Shown here piece by piece: positions 1 through 9,955 of a DNA stretch of 64,000 bases. Position 1 is the stretch's first letter, and every line of letters starts with the position of its first letter. The stretch is from JADFUS01 sp964600025 (GTDB lineage Bacteria > Bacteroidota > Bacteroidia > Bacteroidales > Rikenellaceae). Under the pieces are notes generated by a model. The model was not told where the DNA came from. It searched no databases and was given only the letters and a program-made list of their open reading frames with translations. Location of the stretch: assembly GCA_964600025.1 (NCBI GenBank), contig CAZRHJ010000001.1, positions 98,319-162,318 on the forward strand, in the 5' to 3' direction. Both the position numbers and the translations under genes were made by a program.

Positions 1-312
1 AAGATTCGCCACTTCTATGATTTTCACTATCTATTGCAAAATGATGAGTGCAAAGAGTATATTAACTCTCCTAAATTCAAAGAGGAGTTTGAGGCTATTT
101 TAGCTCACGACAAGGAGATGTTTGCCGATCCTAAGGGCTGGCAAGATGTTTCTATAAAGGATATACCGCTATTTAATAACACAGAACAAGTGTGGAGTGA
201 GTTAGCATCGATATATCTTAATGAATTGTCGGGATTGGCTTTTGCAGAGCTACCTGATGAGATAGAGGTGTTGGAGAGTTTTACTCAAATTACTAAATCT
301 ATATTACTATAA
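1..312 (+). CDS. AbiEii/AbiGii-type nucleotidyltransferase toxin, C-terminal end (5' cut by window)
   Basis: The reading frame is open from base 1, so the gene begins upstream and only its last 103 residues are seen. The text KIRHFYDFHYLLQ followed by a segment with HDKEMF and SIKDIPLF matches the C-terminal half of AbiEii/AbiGii toxins, nucleotidyltransferases that act in type IV toxin-antitoxin and phage-abortion systems. The catalytic N-terminal nucleotidyltransferase motifs lie outside the window, so activity cannot be judged. The AbiEi antitoxin would be expected further upstream. The gene ends 10 bases before the next plus-strand gene and probably shares its transcript. Confidence 0.72.
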   Translation, partial: KIRHFYDFHYLLQNDECKEYINSPKFKEEFEAILAHDKEMFADPKGWQDVSIKDIPLFNNTEQVWSELASIYLNELSGLAFAELPDEIEVLESFTQITKSILL

Positions 313-322
313 AAATCTCAAT

Positions 323-1258
323 ATGTCACTTTCAAAATTATTTAAAAATGCAAATCCTTCATGGTCAAGTAATTTGACTTGTAAAATAGGCAATCCACCT
401 AAATTATCTGTTTCAAATTACTTTTGTATGTGGTCAGATTTATTAGGATTTGGGAATATTTTCTTTGAAAACAACTGGCAGTTAAGTAAAAAGCAGCAAA
501 AAGATATATATGAGCGATTACAGACAGCACATAGCTCCGTATTATACCACAGTTCTCCATTTTACGAGAGAAATCTTCTTTTAAATGATGGCATTACAAA
601 GATTCGAAAAGTCGAGGCTTCATTATTAAACAAAACTCTTATTTCTGACATTAGTTTATTTCTTAGATCGACTATTCAACTACATATAGAAATTAGTCAC
701 AATGAATTAATTAATGGTCATCCAGGATGTAGAACAGTTCTTGCATTTGGCGAAGGAATTGAATATCTGTCAGATGAAATTAAATTTGATGACTATGTTA
801 TGAATTACACAAAACCCAAAGGTAGTGATATAAGTAGTATCGCTCAGAATAATGGTAATCCGACAATAGTGTATAACCCTAAAGAATTACAGATGAATAC
901 AGCTTTTTCCAAAGCATACTGCATAGAAAGTAGTGGAAGTCGTACTGGTATCAAGGGCAATAGCTTTTATGTTGACAAATCAGCAGTTGACGCAATACTA
1001 GATTTTTCAAAAAAATATAGATATAAAGCTAATTTTTCAAAATCTGAAGAAGGAATAGAATTATTAATTAGACACAAAGACAATAAAGATATATCAAGTG
1101 TAACAATGGGCTTTTTGTTTGACAAATCAATAATTGACATTAATATTAGAGGGTGGAAAACATCAGTGTATAAGTTGATAAGATTCTATCCTCATGATGA
1201 ACCCATAAATGAGTTCTACTTCGATTTAATTGACATAAATTCAAATTTTAATGGTTAA
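323..1258 (+). CDS. Protein resembling a class III nucleotide cyclase domain, unknown role
   Basis: This 311-residue protein has no close family I recognise by name. Its layout resembles a class III nucleotidyl cyclase. A strand-turn motif SDLLGFG has Asp39, a LLLNDGITK motif has Asp89 (50 residues later, close to the usual spacing of the two metal-binding aspartates), and GCRTVLAFGEG near 135-145 resembles the RxGIxxG segment. These are sequence resemblances only. It follows the AbiEii-type gene by 10 bases and is closed by a strong terminator, so a defence role (a Pycsar-like signal synthase, for example) is possible but unproven. There is no signal peptide or membrane segment. Confidence 0.5.
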   Translation: MSLSKLFKNANPSWSSNLTCKIGNPPKLSVSNYFCMWSDLLGFGNIFFENNWQLSKKQQKDIYERLQTAHSSVLYHSSPFYERNLLLNDGITKIRKVEASLLNKTLISDISLFLRSTIQLHIEISHNELINGHPGCRTVLAFGEGIEYLSDEIKFDDYVMNYTKPKGSDISSIAQNNGNPTIVYNPKELQMNTAFSKAYCIESSGSRTGIKGNSFYVDKSAVDAILDFSKKYRYKANFSKSEEGIELLIRHKDNKDISSVTMGFLFDKSIIDINIRGWKTSVYKLIRFYPHDEPINEFYFDLIDINSNFNG

Positions 1259-1269
1259 CTATGACACTA

Positions 1270-1305
1270 TAATAGCCAACTACATTAATGTGCAGTTGGC
1301 TATTA
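1270..1305. terminator. Bidirectional rho-independent terminator
   Basis: A perfect 12-bp inverted repeat (TAATAGCCAACT / AGTTGGCTATTA) with a 12-base loop is followed by TTTTT. It lies between convergent genes, the cyclase-like gene on plus and the helicase on minus, and can serve both. Confidence 0.85.
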
Positions 1306-1312
1306 TTTTTGG

Positions 1313-3649
1313 TTACATCTTCATTCTCGCCCCAACGACTTTGTCGTCGTTGTGCGGTGAGGGTATGTGTGAGATAGTATTGCTGCTATCGTCATTGGAG
1401 TTCTGCCCTTGGCTCTGTTTCTCCTCCTGTGATTGATCCGTTTGGTCTACGGGCTTTAGCGATAGCGTAATTTTGCGCTCTAGGGCTGCGACTTCGGATT
1501 TTAGCTCTTTCAGTTCATCCTCCCGTTTCCAGACACCCGAAACAGACTGCTGGAGTATCGGTAGGTCGGTGGCGAGTTTTTCGCCTCGTGCTTGGTGCTG
1601 CTCGATTAGCTGAGGGATTCTATCCATTGCATTTATGAAGTTCATCGTTGCGAGCTTGGGGTCGCTGGCTATATTACCACTGTTGTAGTTGTAGCGTACA
1701 GGTATGCCATTCTCGCCAGTGGTTACACCTTGAATTATAAATTTGTTGCTGGATAGCTCAAATAAATCTTTAGTCGAGGATTCTGTCTTAACGAAAATCT
1801 TAAATCCGTACAACTCTCCAATCTCCTTGAGTAACCCATCGGTGCGTGCCTTGTCGTTAATCTCGGCAAGTTTTGCTCCCAAAACTTTTACTTCTGTGCT
1901 ATCCACACCAATAAGTTTAAGAGGGTTTAATCGTTCGCCATCACTTCCCACCTGCACACGCTCACCAAAAATACGCATATCTGTTTCGAGCTTGTTGATG
2001 GTGTCATTGTTGCTTGCGATGCCCTTTTGAACCTCTTCAAGTTTATATACAGAACTATGTCTGTTCTTGTTGAACGCCTTACGCTCCGACTCCAGTGCAG
2101 CGACTTTCTTTTCAAGTTTTGCCTTATCAAGTAAATCAGTATTACCCGAAAGAATAGCCATATACTCCGAAAAATTCATACCCGATTTTTCATCCGACGA
2201 ACCCTCGTCAATAGTTCTTGCACCCATTGCACCTGACTTTAGCTGAGAGATAAACATCTGCTTGTTATGAAGTAGATTGAATTTATAGCTGTCAAGCGAT
2301 TTTTCTACGGCATATATAACTACATCTACCTTATTATCAGCATATAACTTTGCTATTTCATTACCCTTTCTAATAGCTCTACCGTCCCTTTGAGCGAGGT
2401 CAGAAGGTCGCCACGGACTATCCAAATGATGGATTGCAACTGCCCTCTGTTGGGCATTTACACCTGTACCAAGCATATCCGTAGAGCCAAATATAACTCG
2501 TACCGTACCCTCATTCATCGCTGCGATAACCTTCTTACGCTGCGCCTCCGATTTGTGTTGTTGGATAAACTGCACCTCGTGTTCGGGGATATTATAATCC
2601 TCCACAAGTTTACGTTTAACCTCACTATACACATTCCACTGGTCAGGCTTGAAAGTTCCAAGGTCTGAGAACACAAACTGCGTACCCTTGTGTTCATCAT
2701 ATTTACGATAATATTTTGCAATGTTGGCAGCACAATGTGAAGCCTTATTGTCGATGTGGTCATCATATAACCCTTGATCTATCATACGCATATCAAGAGC
2801 CATTTTTCGAGCATAGTCGGTGGCAATCAGCATTTTTGCTTTCTCCTCTGTCTCCGACAATGGCTCACGTCCAAGGATAGTAGCATCACCAGTTTTTGCA
2901 AATTCCATTAACTTATCTATAAACTCCTCTTGCTGAGGTGTTGGTGGAATATTGTGCAAAATCTCATTACCCTCAGGTCTATCCACTCCTACATCTTTAG
3001 CTGTACGAAAGTCTGTAATCTCATTATAGAATGATGCCAACTCAGGTACTTTAATAAAATAGCGGAAACGCTCCTTTTGTACAATCTGATTGGTAACGCT
3101 AAATTCAAAGTCGGTGGACTTCTTAGCAAATATAGCTGCCCAAGCATCAAAACAGTTAATGTTTTGTCTTTCAAGGTCTTTTGGGCGTAGATACTTAAAC
3201 AATAAGTACAGCTCAGTAAGTGAGTTTGAGATAGTTGTACCACTAAGGAATGTAGCTCCTAAATCTTTGCCTGTCTTATCTTGAATAGTTCTTAACGCAA
3301 ATAACATATTCATTGCCTTTTGGCTACCATCTTGCGTTCCAAGACCACTCACACGGTTATGTCGGGTTGAGAACATAAGGTTCTTAAACTTATGCGACTC
3401 ATCAACAAAGATATGATCGATACCCATCTGCTTAAAATCTACAACATCATCGGTACGCTCATTTATGGAGTTGGCAAGTTTTTCGAGTTTCACCTCTAAG
3501 TTTTGCTTCCTCTTTTCTAGTCCTTTGAGCATAGCACGAGATATATCCCTACCTTGATTTCTCAATACATCAAGGCTCTCCTCGACACTATCAAGCTCCT
3601 TTTGCAAGATGCGTTCTTGGATCTCAGGCGACTGCGGTATCTTGTTGAA
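1313..3649 (-). pseudogene. C-terminal part of ICE methylase-helicase, downstream of an amber stop
   Basis: This stretch continues in frame from the gene at 3650-6604 after a single TAG codon (minus strand, 3650-3652). The conserved text runs LTHD, stop, FNKIPQSPEIQ, so the break falls where the family usually has Gln. It holds the helicase motif II DESHKFKNL, the C-terminal helicase domain (FGSTDMLGTGVN, then QRDGRAIRKGN) and long coiled coils. The first possible restart is a TTG at 3607, which is unlikely to be a real gene start. Alone it lacks Walker A and would not work as a motor. CAG to TAG is a single transition, and nothing else looks decayed. Confidence 0.8.
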
Positions 3650-6604
3650 CTAGTCGTGGGTAAGTATCACCACATCCCAATCGTTGTTCTTAATCTCGTT
3701 GAATAGCTTTACACGATTTGCAGGTGTAAAATCATTCTTCCCAGGATAGAGAACTTTTGCGTTTGGGTAAGCCGTTTGATAGGTATGTGCAATCTCGTGT
3801 ACATTGGCTTTAAGCCCTATTATTAAGGGCTTATTCGCTAATCCTAAGCGTTTTAACTCTTGTGCTGCTGTACACATAATTAGGGTTTTGCCTGTGCCTA
3901 CCTCGTGGTCAATTATCGCACCGCCATTCTGTTTTATTAGCCAAACTGCATCTTTTTGACTGCCGTATAAATCACTAATTCCTAAGGCTTTTCTATCAAG
4001 ATTAGGAAATGTTTGATGTGAGCCATCGTACTGTGGACGAACAAAACAGTTAAACTTATCATTGTAGAGTTTAGTTAGTTTATCCTTAAACTCTGGTGAC
4101 TGCTCAGATAACCAATCGGTAAAACCATTTCGGATTTCATCAATCTTTGCATTGGCAGTTTGGATTGCCTCGCTATCTCTAACCTTTCGCTCCTCGCCAT
4201 CAACCAAGATGGTTTTGGTAATATCAGGTACAGTGTTCAGCAGGGCGTATCCCATAAGTGAGATACCATCGTAGTTACGACCATTGCCCTTTACATTGTA
4301 TTTGTCCCAAATATTAGCGTTATATGAGCCGTTAAGTTTTACGGAATAGTCGTCCAGACTCTCAGAATATGCAACCTTTATCTCAGTGTCATAGAGATAT
4401 GAGGCATATTTAGAGTATAGACCCGTAGGAATCCAACGCTCACCAAAGTTAAAATCCAGCTCCTCAAATGTGATTGGTCGAGGGCGTGCATCTTGCAGAG
4501 CCTTTAGCGACTCTTTGGCTGGCTCGTGGTTGGGGTTGTCAAGCAAGAAACTCTCTATCTTCTCCGCCTTTTCTACTACATTACCTGCGATAAATTTATC
4601 GGCAATCTCGTAGCCCTTAGCCATAGGATTATAGAAAATCTTGCCCTCCAACTCTGATAGTATGGTGCTTTCGTCCACACTGCTAATCTCCTCCATATAG
4701 GCGATATTTACAGTGCCGTACTTATTGAGCGAAGCAGATAGAGCCTCTTGCACATCGTCCACTACCGTTATCTCTTTTTGAGAAAATGCGACTGGGTGAT
4801 CGAAGATGTCAGCCTTGATAAATTCACCATTAACACCACGCTCCAAGGATAAAATATCCCTGCCTGAAGCATCCATCAAGATAAATTTATTGTTGTTGCG
4901 AGAACCTAAGACTCCAAAGTCGTCACGGTAACTGTCGTAAAGCTCATTTAGCTTTTGGCGTAGATCTGGGTATTCAGTCAAAGTGCGCCCTTCTGCATTA
5001 AATAGCTCATAGTAACTATCACGCATAGGAATATAGCTTTGAGCACGCTCCAATTCAATTTCATTCTTAAATGATAGAGGGTGAAACTGTGCTGCTCCAA
5101 ACTTAAACTCACGCAGATAGCCGACATTATTATCGGCATCCATTACCATAGAACCATCTTTGTAGTGCGATAGCATTTCACCCTCCCATTTGCGTGGAGG
5201 TGCGAGCCGCACGGGCGTATTAGGCTGACGCACTTCATTTTCTTGCTCTGCTGCTTCAAATAGGTTGGTTGGTGGTTTTACCTCCTCTTTAGGTGTAGTT
5301 TCAACTTTTGGTGCAGTCGCTTTGGTTTGGCGAGGCTTTACCTCTCGTTGTTCAACGGTCATTCCAAACAAATCGTAGAGAGTTACAAGGGGCTTTTGCT
5401 CCACCTCTATAGGTTTCTGCACCTCTTGTACTTTATTACTATTGTATAGCGATAGCGAAAATCTCTCGGCAAGGTCAGCACTCAACATAGTACTCATATC
5501 ACGAGCAATTCCATCGACTCCATCTTTATGCTTAAAGACGATAGCTGGCTTTCCGTAAGGGTCTGTATCTTGTTTCCAATCCGTATGAACTATACGAGAT
5601 AGATCACGGAAATAGGCATTGAGATATGTCCCACTTGGGCGGAGGTTACTTTGGATAAATAGCTGTTCATCGGGAGATAGCGACTGCTTATTCTCATTGC
5701 GTTGCAATACAATAAGGTCGCTATCGACATCTGTTCCTGCGTGGTCTGAAAACAAATTATTAGGCAGACGAATAGCCGAGACTAGATTAGCTCGTTCCAT
5801 CAAGAGCTGGCGCACAGGTGTGTTTTGTGGGGAGTTCATTACACCCTGCGATGTTATGAATGCTATCACTCCACCATCACGAAGCGTGTCGAGACCTTTA
5901 GCGAAAAAATAGTTGTGTATAGCCTTGGTCGCTTGGACCTCGGCAGGGTTCTTACTCTTGCTATACTCTTTGTCGAACACTGCCACATCACCAAATGGAA
6001 TGTTTGATGCCACAACATCGAAGTGCCCTTTATAGTCGGGGTGGATAGATTCAAAGCCGCTAATATTTACATCAGCCCTTGGATGCAAGTGAGAAAGTAG
6101 CTTACCTGTGATAAGGTCTTTTTCAAAATTGCTACTATCCATCATTGGAGACACCTTAGCAAAGGAACGCATAAACGCACCACCTCCAGCCGAAGGGTCG
6201 AGAAACTTCTCTGTTTTTACTCCATTCTCGTGCAGAGCCTTTGCGATAGAGTCAATAACAGCATCGGGAGTATAAAAGGCTGTCAAAATTGAGTTCTTCA
6301 AACTACTCATATACTGTTTATACTCATCGGGCGTAGTGTTAGCTTTTATATTACTATGCAGTTGAATAGTTTGCGGAAATAGTTCTAAGTCGGTTTTGCT
6401 CCAGTGAGTAATATCAGCAAGAGAGTTTGCAGGGTTAAGAATACACTTTAACGCTCCAAAGCCGCTATACTTTTCAAGTACAGAACGCTCCTCTGGTGTC
6501 GCCTCTCGCTTAGACTTCTCTAACTCAAAGAGAAGGCGGATAGCACTAATGTTATCCGCCATCTTCTGTTTACGATTAAATGCCATAGTGGTCGAAGATT
6601 TCAA
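3650..6604 (-). CDS. ICE-borne N6-adenine methylase / SNF2-type helicase, N-terminal part (truncated)
   Basis: The 984-residue product is the front of a roughly 1,760-residue protein typical of Bacteroides conjugative transposons. The methylase part has FYTPDAVI, the SAM-binding FLDPSAGGGAF and a catalytic motif IV ASNIPFGD. Near residue 900, GAIIDHEVGTGKT is the Walker A motif of a helicase. The frame stops at TAG just after DVVILTHD, before motif II, so the helicase domain is cut in two. The start ATG overlaps the end of the DUF1896 gene by 29 bases, indicating translational coupling. The family is thought to modify or handle ICE DNA. In this element it is probably inactive as a helicase unless the stop is suppressed. 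Confidence 0.82.
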   Translation of the reverse strand: MKSSTTMAFNRKQKMADNISAIRLLFELEKSKREATPEERSVLEKYSGFGALKCILNPANSLADITHWSKTDLELFPQTIQLHSNIKANTTPDEYKQYMSSLKNSILTAFYTPDAVIDSIAKALHENGVKTEKFLDPSAGGGAFMRSFAKVSPMMDSSNFEKDLITGKLLSHLHPRADVNISGFESIHPDYKGHFDVVASNIPFGDVAVFDKEYSKSKNPAEVQATKAIHNYFFAKGLDTLRDGGVIAFITSQGVMNSPQNTPVRQLLMERANLVSAIRLPNNLFSDHAGTDVDSDLIVLQRNENKQSLSPDEQLFIQSNLRPSGTYLNAYFRDLSRIVHTDWKQDTDPYGKPAIVFKHKDGVDGIARDMSTMLSADLAERFSLSLYNSNKVQEVQKPIEVEQKPLVTLYDLFGMTVEQREVKPRQTKATAPKVETTPKEEVKPPTNLFEAAEQENEVRQPNTPVRLAPPRKWEGEMLSHYKDGSMVMDADNNVGYLREFKFGAAQFHPLSFKNEIELERAQSYIPMRDSYYELFNAEGRTLTEYPDLRQKLNELYDSYRDDFGVLGSRNNNKFILMDASGRDILSLERGVNGEFIKADIFDHPVAFSQKEITVVDDVQEALSASLNKYGTVNIAYMEEISSVDESTILSELEGKIFYNPMAKGYEIADKFIAGNVVEKAEKIESFLLDNPNHEPAKESLKALQDARPRPITFEELDFNFGERWIPTGLYSKYASYLYDTEIKVAYSESLDDYSVKLNGSYNANIWDKYNVKGNGRNYDGISLMGYALLNTVPDITKTILVDGEERKVRDSEAIQTANAKIDEIRNGFTDWLSEQSPEFKDKLTKLYNDKFNCFVRPQYDGSHQTFPNLDRKALGISDLYGSQKDAVWLIKQNGGAIIDHEVGTGKTLIMCTAAQELKRLGLANKPLIIGLKANVHEIAHTYQTAYPNAKVLYPGKNDFTPANRVKLFNEIKNNDWDVVILTHD

Positions 6605-7064
6605 GGATTTTACCCACTACCTCTGAATAGAGTCTGTCGTAATCCTCGTCATCTTCAAATTCAGGAGTGATATTATAATTTTCGAGCAGTGGCTCTATTT
6701 CTTCGTAAAGGGCTATTGCAAGTTCGTGAGACCTAAATGCATCTATTACATTACTATATTCTTCGTCTAATACTTCCTCAATCATATCGTGTAAAGAGAA
6801 ATGAAGATCCCTAAATAGTACTTCGTCAGCCTTATCCATCGCCTCTTCGTGTGATGAGCCATTGCTTTTCTCAACTTGAAATACAATGGCAGCCAATTCA
6901 TCACGATTGGCGATAAAGTCAAAATCTGCGGCTAAGTATGGATAACTTTCGTTAAGGTAATCGAGAAGTCTAAGAAAGAAATAAGATAATGGACGAGGTT
7001 GATATGTATCGTATTCAACTTCAAAATCTATTTTGAGTATATCTTGATTATTTGTTTGTGTCAT
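6576..7064 (-). CDS. DUF1896 family protein
   Basis: This 162-residue acidic protein matches the DUF1896 family, which almost always sits just upstream of the large methylase-helicase in Bacteroides conjugative transposons. The N-terminal part YQPRPLSYFFLRLLDYLNES and the acidic, helix-rich remainder support this. It has no catalytic motif, signal peptide or membrane segment. Its 3' end overlaps the helicase start, and a structured leader with an ACCACTAAAATCC box lies upstream at 7110-7151. Its function is unknown. The tight coupling suggests it partners the helicase. Confidence 0.82.
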   Translation of the reverse strand: MTQTNNQDILKIDFEVEYDTYQPRPLSYFFLRLLDYLNESYPYLAADFDFIANRDELAAIVFQVEKSNGSSHEEAMDKADEVLFRDLHFSLHDMIEEVLDEEYSNVIDAFRSHELAIALYEEIEPLLENYNITPEFEDDEDYDRLYSEVVGKILEIFDHYGI

Positions 7065-7107
7065 TATTCTTGAATTTTAGTGATTTGTATAATTGGTTTA
7101 AAAAAAG

Positions 7108-7151
7108 GCACTCAGGGTATCCCTCCCTAAGTGCCACCACTAAAATCCAAG
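7108..7151 (+). promoter_or_regulatory. Hairpin plus ACCACTAAAATCC box
   Basis: The inverted repeat GGCACTcAGGG / CCCTaAGTGCC runs straight into ACCACTAAAATCCAAG. The same box follows or precedes hairpins at 26757, 29175, 29273 and 37875. Here it is written on the plus strand while the flanking genes are on minus, so it is antisense to the DUF1896 leader. Confidence 0.5.
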
Positions 7152-7273
7152 TAAAAACAGTATTAAACCATTTATGACTTGTATTCAGTGGCAAATGTAG
7201 TGAAAGTTGAGCGGAAAAACAAGCTCGCTTGATTTTCCCGAAATGCATCCTACATTATGAAAATATAGCACTT

Positions 7274-9349
7274 TTATTTGGATTTTAAGCAACCTTTTTT
7301 CGTAGTTCGCTTATTATCAGCGAAAACAAAAGCAACTTTGTAATCTTTATCGAGTCTAAGTGCAGCATCGAAACTCTTACCTGCCTTACTCTTAAAGCCT
7401 TTGATTGTGGAGGTTTTTCCTTTTTGGATAAGCTCCTCAATCTGATTGTCGGTAAGTCTTTTCGATGCAATCTCTCGGAACACAACAAAGCCACACTCCG
7501 ATCTCGTGCACTTTATTACTTTATCAAAGAATCTAACACTCTCGGTACTACATTTTGGGCAAGGGTGCATAGCTTGCTTTACTCCCTCTATCTCCTTAGA
7601 TAGTAGCTCGGCTGTAATCTGACGAGTGTACTCACGGCTAACATTGTCGAATGTGTCGCTATCAAGCTCTCCTCGCTCAATACTTAGCAAACCATTCTCC
7701 CACTCACCTGTGAGCTGCACATTTGAAATTTGCATATCTTTAACCGCTCTATATACTGCTAAACCTTTGTCGGTAGGCACAAGCGATTTGCCCTCACGAA
7801 CGATATATTCACGATTAAAGAGCGTTTCGATAGTTGCTGCACGAGTTGCAGGAGTACCAAGCCCTGAGCCTTTTATCGCTTCACGCTCTGACTTATCCTC
7901 AATTTCTGTTGCTGCACCCTCCATAGCCGACAATAACGAACTTTCGGTATGGATAGCCTTTGGCTTAGTCTGCTTTTGCAGTGCCTCTGCCGAAGTGATA
8001 GCGTAGTTTTTCCCCTCTATAAATTGAGGTAGAGAATCAATCTCTTCATCTTCTCTTTCAGCTCGTATCTCTCGCCAACCAAGCGACAAAATCTGAGTAG
8101 CCTTGATAGAGTAATCCCTCTCAAAAGTTATCTCGGTAGATAGCTTTTGGCATTTAGGCATTAGTGCCTCAAAGGTTCTAAGGACAATCATTTCGTAGAT
8201 ATCTAGCTCTTTAGATGATAGATCCGCAGGTGATATAGTCGTTGGTAGTAGTGCGTGGTGATCAGTCACCTTAGCATCGTTCACTGAGTGGGTATTAAAC
8301 TCATTCGCCATAACCATAGAGGCAAAATCTCTCCATTTGCTAACGCTTGAAAGTGAGCCTATAACATCACTAATAGATGCAAACACATCCTCTGAAATAT
8401 ATCTGCTACCAGTACGAGGATAGGTGATATACTTCTTCTCGTATAGCTTCTGAGCGGTGTCGAGAGTCTGCTGTGCCGTATATCCATAACGCTTGTTAGC
8501 ATCTTTTTGAAGAGAGGTAAGGTCATAGAACAATGGTGAGTTCTCGCTTTTCTCCTTTTGCTCATTACTTACAACTTTAAGCGTACTAATCTCACGCAAT
8601 TCCTTACACGCACTCTCAGAGTCTGTTGGCAAATCATACTGAGTCGGAGAGCTTGCTTTTACTCCCTCTATCTCAATATCAATCTTATAATAGATACTCG
8701 GTGTGAAATTTCTGTTATCGTTAAACCTTTCGCAAATCATTTTGAGAGTTAGGGTTTGAACTCTACCAAGAGAAAAAGCACCACCTCCAGCCGAGAGTGT
8801 TAGAGCTTGCGATGCGTTGATGCCTACGAGCCAGTCAGCCTCACTTCGTGAGCGTGCAGCGTAGTATAGATTATCATACTCCGCACCCTCTTTAAGATTA
8901 TTTAAACCCTCTCGAATGGCACGGTCGGTAAGTGATGAAATCCACAATCGGCGAAAAGGTTTGTCGCAACCAAGGTAGTCATAGATGTAGCGGAAGATAA
9001 GCTCTCCCTCTCGCCCTGCATCAGTAGCGACAATGATTGTATCACACTCTTCGAAGAGCTTGTTAATCACTTGTAGCTGTTTTGCAGCTCCTAAGTCGCT
9101 TTTGTACGTTTTCCCCTCTCTCACCTCACGAACTATCAACTTAAAGTTGTCGGGGATAATTGGCAAATGATCTCGACTATAACCAATTGCTCCATACTGC
9201 TCGGGCATAGCCAACTGTACTAAGTGGCCGAATGCCCAAGTTACAGCATAGCCTCCACCGTGTAGATAGCCATCTGCCTTGTTTGTAGCTCCCACAATGG
9301 TGGCTATATCTCTTGCCACGCTGGGTTTCTCTGCTAATATTGTTATCAT
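7274..9349 (-). CDS. topB: DNA topoisomerase III (type IA)
   Basis: This is a 691-residue type IA topoisomerase. The TOPRIM domain starts at the N-terminus (ITILAEKPSVARDIA) and includes the acidic site TDAGREGELIFRYIY. The active-site tyrosine is in YITYPRTGSRY (about residue 309). The C-terminus has a zinc-finger-like segment CPKC...CTRSEC. Such enzymes relax or decatenate single-stranded intermediates, and nearly all Bacteroides conjugative transposons carry one, probably for processing transferred DNA. It lies in the minus-strand left arm between the small gene at 9406 and DUF1896. The ATG start at 9349 is directly followed by the TOPRIM motif. Confidence 0.93.
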   Translation of the reverse strand: MITILAEKPSVARDIATIVGATNKADGYLHGGGYAVTWAFGHLVQLAMPEQYGAIGYSRDHLPIIPDNFKLIVREVREGKTYKSDLGAAKQLQVINKLFEECDTIIVATDAGREGELIFRYIYDYLGCDKPFRRLWISSLTDRAIREGLNNLKEGAEYDNLYYAARSRSEADWLVGINASQALTLSAGGGAFSLGRVQTLTLKMICERFNDNRNFTPSIYYKIDIEIEGVKASSPTQYDLPTDSESACKELREISTLKVVSNEQKEKSENSPLFYDLTSLQKDANKRYGYTAQQTLDTAQKLYEKKYITYPRTGSRYISEDVFASISDVIGSLSSVSKWRDFASMVMANEFNTHSVNDAKVTDHHALLPTTISPADLSSKELDIYEMIVLRTFEALMPKCQKLSTEITFERDYSIKATQILSLGWREIRAEREDEEIDSLPQFIEGKNYAITSAEALQKQTKPKAIHTESSLLSAMEGAATEIEDKSEREAIKGSGLGTPATRAATIETLFNREYIVREGKSLVPTDKGLAVYRAVKDMQISNVQLTGEWENGLLSIERGELDSDTFDNVSREYTRQITAELLSKEIEGVKQAMHPCPKCSTESVRFFDKVIKCTRSECGFVVFREIASKRLTDNQIEELIQKGKTSTIKGFKSKAGKSFDAALRLDKDYKVAFVFADNKRTTKKGCLKSK

Positions 9350-9405
9350 TAAATTACTGTTTTATTAGTGGATTATTAGTGGTTTATGAGTAAAGTATTA
9401 GTTTG

Positions 9406-9768
9406 CTACTCCCACGCTTTGCCATCTCTGCTATTTATAACCAAATCAAGATTATGAACTCTGACAAGTGCTGCAGCCTCTTCTCTTGAGAGAATGGTGT
9501 TTGCTTCTGCTCTATCTCCCAAAAAAAGCTCATATTCTACTGTGCAATAATCTTTAGAGAAGATACAACCAACATTATAACATAGCACTGCAAAACCCTT
9601 GGGCATTTGCTCTTTCCGTTGTACAGGTATTAGCTCAATGCTCTTTCGTGGTTTAATTTTAATGACTTCGGTGGTCTCTTGTTTTAGATATATTTCTATA
9701 TCAATACCATACTCAACATCTATCTCACATAAATCTGAGTAGCTAAAATTTAATACTCCCTCTAACAT
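9406..9768 (-). CDS. Hypothetical ICE protein, 120 aa
   Basis: I do not recognise the family. The protein is soluble, of mixed charge, with no signal peptide, membrane helix or known catalytic motif. Its ATG overlaps the stop of the upstream small membrane protein (TAATG), so the two are translationally coupled. It is part of the minus-strand left-arm operon between the DUF4099/DUF3945 gene and topB, a place where related elements keep small accessory genes. Confidence 0.65.
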   Translation of the reverse strand: MLEGVLNFSYSDLCEIDVEYGIDIEIYLKQETTEVIKIKPRKSIELIPVQRKEQMPKGFAVLCYNVGCIFSKDYCTVEYELFLGDRAEANTILSREEAAALVRVHNLDLVINSRDGKAWE

Positions 9769-9953
9769 TATTTTTTTATCTCTTTTTTGTGCTTAATCAA
9801 TTTGCGATCATAGTAGATATGGTCGCAATCTTCGTTGTATAAATCAAGATCATCAGGAGGAAGTGTGCCGTACTTCAACGCTAATTTTATCACTATGATA
9901 TTTAGTACTACAAGCGCTCCGATGACAATATAGATTATTTCGATGTTCTCCAT
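9768..9953 (-). CDS. Small single-pass membrane protein, 61 aa
   Basis: Residues about 5-27 (IEIIYIVIGALVVLNIIVIKLAL) form one clear transmembrane helix. The rest is a charged tail rich in Asp and Tyr, ending in a Lys-rich stretch. It starts 2 bases after the stop of the DUF4099/DUF3945 gene and overlaps the next gene by 1 base, so it is a genuine member of the operon despite its size. Function unknown. Confidence 0.62.
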   Translation of the reverse strand: MENIEIIYIVIGALVVLNIIVIKLALKYGTLPPDDLDLYNEDCDHIYYDRKLIKHKKEIKK

Positions 9954-9955
9954 AT

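Noticed and set aside
1313..3607. An independent 764-residue gene starting at TTG 3607
   Set aside because: It is the in-frame continuation of the helicase after the amber codon; no ribosome-binding site or ATG supports a separate start.
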